DNA of 9,173 nt from a methanogenic archaeon (GTDB lineage Archaea; Thermoplasmatota; Thermoplasmata; Methanomassiliicoccales; Methanomethylophilaceae), in the NCBI GenBank assembly GCA_902787415.1, contig CADAGG010000049.1, positions 1 to 9,173 of the forward strand, given 5' to 3'. The notes beneath the pieces are model-generated. The model searched no databases. It was not told the origin of the DNA and saw only the letters and a list, made by a program, of their open reading frames with translations. Positions 5,984 through 9,173 of this stretch are shown in pieces (position 1 is the stretch's first letter; each line of letters opens with the position of its first letter). A program made the translations under genes and the position numbers.

Positions 5984-7591
5984 TCACTCTTCCGGATGAA
6001 TGTAGTTCTTGATGCGTGCGAAGTCCTTGTTGATGGCCGCCATGGTCGCGTTGACGGAGGTCTCGACTATGTCGGGACCGACCGCCCTGCCGAACGACAT
6101 GTTGCCGTCTCCCTGCACGTTCTTGACGGTGACAGCGACCTGGCACATGGAGTCGCTTCCGCCGGTGATGGCTGACAGCTTGTACTCCTCCAGAGTCATG
6201 TCCTCGTTGACGGCCTTCCTGATGGCGTTGACCGCGGCGTTGACGGGGCCCACTCCGATGTCGGAGGTGGTGACCACGGTTCCGTCGGCGCGGGTGATCT
6301 TGACGGTGGCGGTGGGGGTGGTGGACCTGCCGGTGATGACGGTCAGCTCGTCCAGCACGCACTCCTTCTTGTCGGCGGACTTCTTCCACATGATGTCGTC
6401 GGCGACGGCGACCAGTTCGGCGTCGGTGACGGTCTTGCCTGCCACGGCCAGCTTCTTGATAGTCTCCATCAGCTCGGGCATGTGCTCGGCCGGGAACTTG
6501 ATGCCCAGCTCCTCCAGCTTGCCCTCGACGGTGTGGGCGCCGGACAGCTTGCCGACCACGATGTGCCTCTGGGCGCCGATGACCTCGGGCTTGAAGGGCT
6601 CGTAGGTCAGGGCGTTGCCCATGACGCCGTGCACGTGCACTCCGGAGGAGTGCGCGAAGGCGTTGGCTCCCACCAGTGCCTTGTTGACGGCCATGTGGAC
6701 GCCGGTGATGCCCTGGATGATGTTCGAGGTCTCCATGATCTTCTCCATGTTGACGCATTCGATGCCGTAGTTCGCCAGCATGTTGATGGCGACCTCCTCC
6801 ATGGCGACGTTGCCGGCCCTCTCGCCGATTCCGTTGACGGTGGAGTGCACGATGGTCGCTCCCGCCTCGATGGCGGCCAGGGTGTTGGCGGTGGCCAGGC
6901 CCAGGTCGTTGTGGCAGTGGACCGCGATGGGGATGGTGATCTCCTTCTTCAGTTCGGAGATCAGGTAGGTCATGGCCTTGGGGATGATCACTCCGACGGT
7001 GTCGGGCACGTTGATGGAGCATGCTCCCGCATCCTGCACCGCCTTGTACACTGACTTCATGAAATCCAGGTCGGAACGGGTGGCGTCCTCGCAGGAGAAC
7101 TGCACCTTCAGACCGTGCTCGCGGGCGTACTCCACGGACTCCACGGCCTTGGCCCTGACCTCCTCGGGGGTCATCTTCAGCTTGTACTTCATGTGCAGAT
7201 CGGAGGTGGCGATGAAGGTGTGGATGTAATCGCATCCGCTGTCTATGACTGCGTCTATGTCGCCCTTCACGGACCTCGCCAGGCTCAGCACCTGGGCGTT
7301 CAGGCCCAGCGCGTTGATCTTCTTGATAGTGTCCCTTTCGATCTCGCTGGAGGCGGCGAAGCCCGCCTCGATATACCTTACGCCGAGCTTGTCGAGGGCC
7401 TCAGCGATGCGTACCTTGTCCTCGGGGCTTAACGCTATCCCGGGGGTCTGCTCACCGTCCCTCAGCGTGGTATCGAAGATCTCTACATCTTTGATGGAAT
7501 CCACACCAGAGAGCACGAGCTGGTTGTACTGACTAATCGCAAATTTATCCTTCAGCTCTTTAACGTCTTCACTGGTTTGTTGCTTTTTCAT
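5984..7591 (-). CDS. leuA: 2-isopropylmalate synthase
   Basis: Condenses acetyl-CoA with 2-oxoisovalerate, the committed step of leucine synthesis. The HMGL-like TIM barrel (about 35-310) has DTTLRDGEQTPG (40-51, metal ligand D40), HCHNDLG (225-231, metal ligands H225 and H227) and NGIGERAGN (253-261). After a linker, a LeuA allosteric domain (about 410-535) contains LSAITGG and the DIVETSVNATMAAIN stretch, the feedback site for leucine in this family. With 535 residues it is longer than homocitrate synthase AksA, which lacks this domain. Citramalate synthase CimA has the same architecture and remains an alternative, but the leuCDB context favours leuA. The ATG at 7591 is preferred over an in-frame TTG at 7603 because GGTGG lies just upstream at the right distance. 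It is the first gene of the operon, about 120 bases after a TATA-like box and downstream of a leucine-rich leader ORF. Confidence 0.87.
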   Translation of the reverse strand: MKKQQTSEDVKELKDKFAISQYNQLVLSGVDSIKDVEIFDTTLRDGEQTPGIALSPEDKVRIAEALDKLGVRYIEAGFAASSEIERDTIKKINALGLNAQVLSLARSVKGDIDAVIDSGCDYIHTFIATSDLHMKYKLKMTPEEVRAKAVESVEYAREHGLKVQFSCEDATRSDLDFMKSVYKAVQDAGACSINVPDTVGVIIPKAMTYLISELKKEITIPIAVHCHNDLGLATANTLAAIEAGATIVHSTVNGIGERAGNVAMEEVAINMLANYGIECVNMEKIMETSNIIQGITGVHMAVNKALVGANAFAHSSGVHVHGVMGNALTYEPFKPEVIGAQRHIVVGKLSGAHTVEGKLEELGIKFPAEHMPELMETIKKLAVAGKTVTDAELVAVADDIMWKKSADKKECVLDELTVITGRSTTPTATVKITRADGTVVTTSDIGVGPVNAAVNAIRKAVNEDMTLEEYKLSAITGGSDSMCQVAVTVKNVQGDGNMSFGRAVGPDIVETSVNATMAAINKDFARIKNYIHPEE

Positions 7592-7603
7592 AAAAACCAC
7601 CAA

Positions 7604-7686
7604 ACCGTTCTAGCTTCCGCTGGCTTACTCAAGAAGAAGATTGCCTGACGGAATATCGTAAATCATCATGATTCACCTTGAACGGT
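7604..7686 (-). promoter_or_regulatory. leuA leader region with long-range complementarity
   Basis: On the transcribed sense, ACCGTTC (7686-7680), just before the leader-peptide ribosome binding site, is perfectly complementary to GAACGGT (7610-7604), just before the leuA ribosome binding site. A small AGC-GGAA-GCT hairpin with a GNRA loop (7621-7612) lies between. A T5 run (7596-7592) immediately precedes the leuA ATG. Together these could form alternative structures that respond to a ribosome on the leader peptide. I see no strong conventional terminator hairpin, so the mechanism, if any, is unresolved. Confidence 0.3.
7625..7669 (-). CDS. Putative leucine-rich leader peptide upstream of leuA
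   Basis: A 14-codon ORF on the leu operon strand reads MMIYDIPSGNLLLE and ends in TAA (7627-7625). It has a good ribosome binding site, AAGGTGA (7679-7673), matching the archaeal 16S tail and placed 3 bases before the first ATG. Codons 11-13 are three successive CTT leucine codons (7639-7631). The first seven leucine codons of leuA are CTG, CTC or TTA, never CTT. Bacterial leu operons are controlled by leader peptides with runs of Leu codons, where stalling for lack of charged tRNA-Leu changes leader RNA folding. Position (between TATA and leuA), size and Leu run all fit such a sensor. A chance ORF cannot be excluded by eye. Confidence 0.55.
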   Translation of the reverse strand: MMIYDIPSGNLLLE

Positions 7687-7707
7687 AAGGAACGCTATTT
7701 CCTCCGC

Positions 7708-7716
7708 ATATTAAAA
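7708..7716 (-). promoter_or_regulatory. Probable TATA box of the leu operon
   Basis: The minus strand reads TTTTAATAT. A start about 25 bases downstream falls near 7686, which puts the leader ORF about 17 bases into the transcript and leuA about 95 bases in. A second, weaker AT-rich stretch (TTTACGATATT, about 7652-7662) could serve as a TATA box that would exclude the leader ORF, so this assignment is not certain. Confidence 0.45.
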
Positions 7717-7750
7717 CGTGCGTGCGGGTACGTGCCTGCGACCGCCCGCA
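7716..7750. repeat. Direct and inverted repeats just upstream of the leu TATA box
   Basis: TGCGGG (7723-7728) and CCCGCA (7745-7750) form a perfect 6-bp inverted repeat with a 16-base spacer. ACGTGCGTGCG (7716-7726) and ACGTGCCTGCG (7730-7740) form an 11-bp direct repeat with one mismatch. They sit just upstream of the TATA box in the leu direction, where archaeal activators often bind. No known regulator motif is recognised. Confidence 0.3.
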
Positions 7751-7769
7751 TATGTACGCGAAGGAGAGG

Positions 7770-7792
7770 ATCCGGAGAACGGTTTTCCGGAT
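7770..7792. repeat. Strong inverted repeat between leuA and the superoxide reductase gene
   Basis: ATCCGGAGAA (7770-7779) and TTTTCCGGAT (7783-7792) pair over 10 positions, with one G-U on the plus strand, around a 3-base CGG loop. It lies past the superoxide reductase terminator and upstream of the leu promoter. It may be a back-up termination or processing hairpin, or a protein-binding site. It has no T-run on either side. Confidence 0.4.
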
Positions 7793-7807
7793 GTCTGGCA
7801 CTATGTG

Positions 7808-7835
7808 AAAAAGATAAAGGCGGGCCCGAAGGCCC
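7808..7835 (-). terminator. Hairpin plus T-run after the superoxide reductase gene
   Basis: On the minus strand GGGCC-TTCG-GGCCC (7835-7822) forms a 5-bp GC stem closed by a C(UUCG)G tetraloop, followed by TTTATCTTTTT (7818-7808). It begins 16 bases after the stop codon at 7851-7853. Archaeal termination depends mainly on the T-run; the very stable hairpin makes this look like a bacterial-style intrinsic terminator. Confidence 0.7.
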
Positions 7836-7850
7836 TTGGAATGGTTTGTA

Positions 7851-8222
7851 TCACTCGTAGGTCCAGAGGCCGTGCTTGTTGCAGAACTCCCTGGCGATGA
7901 TCTTGGAGGCGTCGGTCTTGAAGAAGGCCTCGGGCTTGTCTCCGGGTTTGAGGTACTTCCTCATGCGGACTCCGTCGGCGCAGATCTCGATCCACACGAT
8001 GTAGTGGTCGTCGGCCATGGGGTGGGCGTCGTTCTTTCCGACCTTGACGAGTACTCCTCCGTCGACCCTCTCGAAGTAGGGGACGTGCTTGTTCTCGTCG
8101 GGGTTGCCGGTCTTGGGGGCGACCTCCACACAGCTCTCTCCGCAGCACTTGGGGGTGCATCCTCCGGCCGCGTAGGTCTTCTCGTACACGTTTCCGCATT
8201 TGGGGCACTGGTAGATTGCCAT
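7851..8222 (-). CDS. dfx: Desulfoferrodoxin-type superoxide reductase
   Basis: Reduces superoxide to hydrogen peroxide in the cytoplasm without making oxygen, a defence typical of strict anaerobes. The 123 residues have two domains. The N-terminal desulforedoxin-like domain holds centre I: C6-x2-C9, then C26-C27 (x16 between, one more than the common x15). The C-terminal domain holds the catalytic centre II: H46 (KHVP), H67 (AHPM), H73 (HYI), then C114 and H117 (CNKHGLW). The catalytic lysine K45 is present. The residue before it, usually Glu (the sixth ligand of the ferric form), is N44, with E43 one position earlier. C22, C31 and C81 are extra cysteines. The ATG at 8222 has no clear ribosome binding site. 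The gene is monocistronic, with a TATA-like box at 8281-8287 and its own terminator. Confidence 0.93.
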   Translation of the reverse strand: MAIYQCPKCGNVYEKTYAAGGCTPKCCGESCVEVAPKTGNPDENKHVPYFERVDGGVLVKVGKNDAHPMADDHYIVWIEICADGVRMRKYLKPGDKPEAFFKTDASKIIAREFCNKHGLWTYE

Positions 8223-8278
8223 GCGGATGACATCTCATTTTAAGGTAAAAGAGTTACCGACTGATTTGGATGATTTTT

Positions 8279-8288
8279 GGTATAAAAT
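8279..8288 (-). promoter_or_regulatory. TATA-like box for the superoxide reductase gene
   Basis: The minus strand reads ATTTTATACC. A start about 25 bases downstream falls near 8258, giving a leader of about 35 bases before the ATG at 8222. A weaker A/T-rich box (CTTAAAAT, around 8240) is a second possibility. Confidence 0.45.
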
Positions 8289-8297
8289 GTCCATAAA

Positions 8298-8331
8298 AGC
8301 ATTATCCAGCATCGATTTTTTTGTCAATGCT
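8298..8331. repeat. Inverted repeat in the divergent gap
   Basis: AGCATT (8298-8303) and AATGCT (8326-8331) are inverted copies separated by 22 bases that include a T7 run (8316-8322). They lie between the opposing promoters of the superoxide reductase and membrane protein genes. It may be an operator; the short arms make chance plausible. Confidence 0.2.
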
Positions 8332-8339
8332 CAAAACAG

Positions 8340-8367
8340 TATATATAGTGGTAGATAGATTTAAATT
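8340..8367 (+). promoter_or_regulatory. Promoter of the membrane protein gene, two candidate TATA boxes
   Basis: TATATATA (8340-8347) predicts a start near 8369, right at the foot of the first leader hairpin. TTTAAATT (8360-8367) predicts a start near 8389, between the two inverted repeats. The choice decides whether the first hairpin is transcribed. Confidence 0.5.
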
Positions 8368-8370
8368 GCA

Positions 8371-8402
8371 GTTGCATGGGATGCAACGATCACCAAGGTG
8401 AT
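8371..8402 (+). promoter_or_regulatory. Tandem hairpins in the 5' leader, one covering the ribosome binding site
   Basis: GTTGCAT-GGG-ATGCAAC (8371-8387) is a perfect 7-bp inverted repeat. One base later ATCACC-AA-GGTGAT (8389-8402) is a perfect 6-bp inverted repeat whose 3' arm is the ribosome binding site of the gene starting at 8408. Folding the second would hide that site, so it could control translation. The first could stabilise the mRNA 5' end or bind a protein as DNA. Confidence 0.5.
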
Positions 8403-8407
8403 TAATT

Positions 8408-8878
8408 ATGGCTATGGATATGAAAAACATGAACCTTCTCGGAATCATCGCCATCATCGGTGCGGTCATCCTCATCGTCGGCGTGTTCCTTACCTGGCTC
8501 TCTATCGGTGACGCCACCGCAAGCGGTTGGAAAGTTTACACTGACGCAAAGGACTCTGACATGAAGTACACCTTCGTGCCTCTCGTCGCACTCATCTGCG
8601 GAATTATCTCTCTCGTCCTCATGATCGTCCCCACCTTCATGAACGTTGACAAGTTCAAGCAGATCAACGTCATCCTCGGACTCATCGCACTGATCCTCGC
8701 TATCGTCGTCGTCATCTGCGGAATCCTCTTCTACACCCAGTCCTGGACTGCATATGGAGTCACCATCAAACTCACCGACATCTACAAGATCGGTATCGGA
8801 TTCTGGCTCGTCCTGATTGGAGGCATCATCACCATGGTCGGTGGCCTGATGCCCATCATCAAAGAGAAGCTGATGTGA
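8408..8878 (+). CDS. Four-helix membrane protein of unknown function
   Basis: 156 residues, not recognised as a known family. Four hydrophobic segments are clear: about 10-31, 55-78, 86-109 and 128-151. The first two are joined by a polar loop with GDATASGWKVYTDAKDSD (34-51), the third and fourth by a loop with QSWTAYGVTIKLTDIYK (111-127). With 4 segments both ends are on the same side; the basic KEK near the C-terminus and K6 suggest both are cytoplasmic. There is no signal peptide, catalytic motif or cysteine cluster (C64 and C104 lie in helices). The ATG at 8408 follows AAGGTGAT (8395-8402). Codon use is strongly biased to ATC, CTC and GTC, hinting at good expression. It is monocistronic, with its own promoter and strong terminator. 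The coding call is sure; the role is unknown. Confidence 0.88.
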   Translation: MAMDMKNMNLLGIIAIIGAVILIVGVFLTWLSIGDATASGWKVYTDAKDSDMKYTFVPLVALICGIISLVLMIVPTFMNVDKFKQINVILGLIALILAIVVVICGILFYTQSWTAYGVTIKLTDIYKIGIGFWLVLIGGIITMVGGLMPIIKEKLM

Positions 8879-8889
8879 AACCCTATCCC

Positions 8890-8932
8890 TGAGTGAAGGC
8901 CGGGGCAACCCGGCCCGAACTCAACCCTTTTT
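8890..8932 (+). terminator. GC-rich hairpin with GCAA tetraloop and T-run
   Basis: GGCCGGG-GCAA-CCCGGCC (8898-8915) is a perfect 7-bp stem with a GNRA tetraloop. An outer TGAGT/ACTCA stem (8890-8894, 8919-8923) is separated from it by a symmetric GAA/CGA internal loop that could form sheared G-A pairs. A TTTTT run follows at 8928-8932. It begins 12 bases after the membrane protein stop. Confidence 0.8.
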
Positions 8933-8937
8933 ACTAC

Positions 8938-8947
8938 ACTTTTATAC
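8938..8947 (+). promoter_or_regulatory. TATA box of the right-edge gene
   Basis: CTTTTATACA, directly after the preceding terminator, predicts a start near 8969 and a leader of about 45 bases before the ATG at 9013. Confidence 0.55.
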
Positions 8948-8970
8948 AAGAATCCCTTATGGGGAGATAC

Positions 8971-8990
8971 TGTCCCAGCATATCGGGACA
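8971..8990 (+). repeat. Inverted repeat at the expected transcription start of the right-edge gene
   Basis: TGTCCC (8971-8976) and GGGACA (8985-8990) are perfect inverted copies with an 8-base spacer. They lie about 27-46 bases after the TATA centre, which suits a repressor site overlapping the start or a hairpin at the mRNA 5' end. Confidence 0.4.
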
Positions 8991-9012
8991 TGAATGATTG
9001 GGGAGCATTTGG

Positions 9013-9173
9013 ATGCAGACCATACCGCTATTCTACGGAACCGTACAGAACCAGAAGCTGTATGCGGGAAGACCCGTCATACAGAACGGAAGGTACTCCG
9101 TGGAGGACTGCGTCCCCGCCGTCACCCTGGACCGTCTGAAGACCAGGGCGGAGCGCGGCAAGGTCCTGGTTGT
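9013..9173 (+). CDS. Partial gene, N-terminus only; function not recognised
   Basis: From the ATG at 9013 the frame stays open to the window edge (53 codons): MQTIPLFYGTVQNQKLYAGR, then PVIQNGRYSVEDCVPAVTL, then DRLKTRAERGKVLVV. GGGGAG (9000-9005) is a good ribosome binding site 7 bases before it. Third codon positions are GC-rich, as in the neighbours. An overlapping frame from the ATG at 8994 is also open, but its composition (many Arg, Thr and His) looks like a shadow. There is no signal peptide, membrane segment or motif in the visible part. A promoter and an inverted repeat lie upstream, so it starts a new transcription unit. Confidence 0.65.
   Translation, partial: MQTIPLFYGTVQNQKLYAGRPVIQNGRYSVEDCVPAVTLDRLKTRAERGKVLV

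Noticed and set aside
5904..7235. Minus-strand open frame overlapping leuA in another register
   Set aside because: It is Arg/His/Gly-rich, typical of an out-of-frame GC-rich reading; the leuA frame holds all family motifs.
7592..7603. Earlier in-frame TTG start for leuA at 7603
   Set aside because: It would overlap the best ribosome binding site (GGTGG just before the ATG at 7591) and adds only four residues (M/L-V-V-F) not expected in the family.
7695..7709. Tiny ORF ATG-CGG-AGG-AAA-TAG just after the leu TATA box
   Set aside because: It overlaps the TATA box and lies before the expected transcription start, so it would not be in the mRNA.
7716..7792. Possible CRISPR or tRNA-like structure in the repeat-rich gap
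   Set aside because: There are only two imperfect direct copies, no regular spacing, and no cloverleaf or CCA-end pattern.
8994..9173. Alternative right-edge frame from the ATG at 8994
   Set aside because: It is open to the edge but rich in Arg, Thr and His, with poor third-position bias; the frame from 9013 has a better-placed ribosome binding site and normal composition.

Overview
The window looks archaeal, most likely a Thermoplasmatota methanogen of the Methanomassiliicoccales type. It carries an archaeosine tRNA-guanine transglycosylase with a PUA domain and a KEOPS Pcc1 subunit. TATA-type promoter boxes and GGTGA/GGAGG Shine-Dalgarno sites precede genes. The genes are GC-rich and the intergenic gaps AT-rich. 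All nine complete or near-complete genes end in TGA and none in TAG, which fits (but does not prove) a pyrrolysine-using lineage. The order-level placement is inference.

Layout. At the left edge is the start of a minus-strand gene (1-178), possibly of the Rpn/PD-(D/E)XK 'transposase' family. It is divergent from tgtA (297-2271, plus), which is broken by a frameshift near 858 that looks like a 20-bp deletion. A PAP2 membrane phosphatase (2286-2825, plus) follows and meets, stop codon to stop codon, the last gene of a minus-strand operon. That operon, transcribed right to left, is leuA-leuC-leuD-leuB-pcc1 (7591 down to 2826), with genes overlapping or nearly abutting. It encodes 2-isopropylmalate synthase, both isopropylmalate isomerase subunits, isopropylmalate dehydrogenase, and the KEOPS subunit for the tRNA t6A modification. 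Next come a desulfoferrodoxin-type superoxide reductase (7851-8222, minus) with its own terminator, a divergent gap with two promoters, a four-helix membrane protein of unknown function (8408-8878, plus) with its own terminator, and the start of an unrecognised gene (9013-9173, plus).

Most interesting signal. Between the probable leu promoter (TATA at 7708-7716) and leuA is a 14-codon minus-strand ORF (7625-7669) with a good Shine-Dalgarno site. It encodes MMIYDIPSGNLLLE with three consecutive CTT leucine codons. It looks like a leucine-sensing leader peptide of the kind known from bacterial leu operons. To my knowledge ribosome-mediated attenuation of this kind is not established in archaea. 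A 7-bp complementarity (7680-7686 with 7604-7610) and a T5 run just before leuA could be part of such a switch.

Other points of interest are the tgtA lesion, two back-to-back inverted repeats in the 5' leader of the membrane protein gene (one covering its ribosome binding site), hairpin terminators with UUCG and GCAA tetraloops, and a superoxide reductase whose usual Glu ligand position is Asn.
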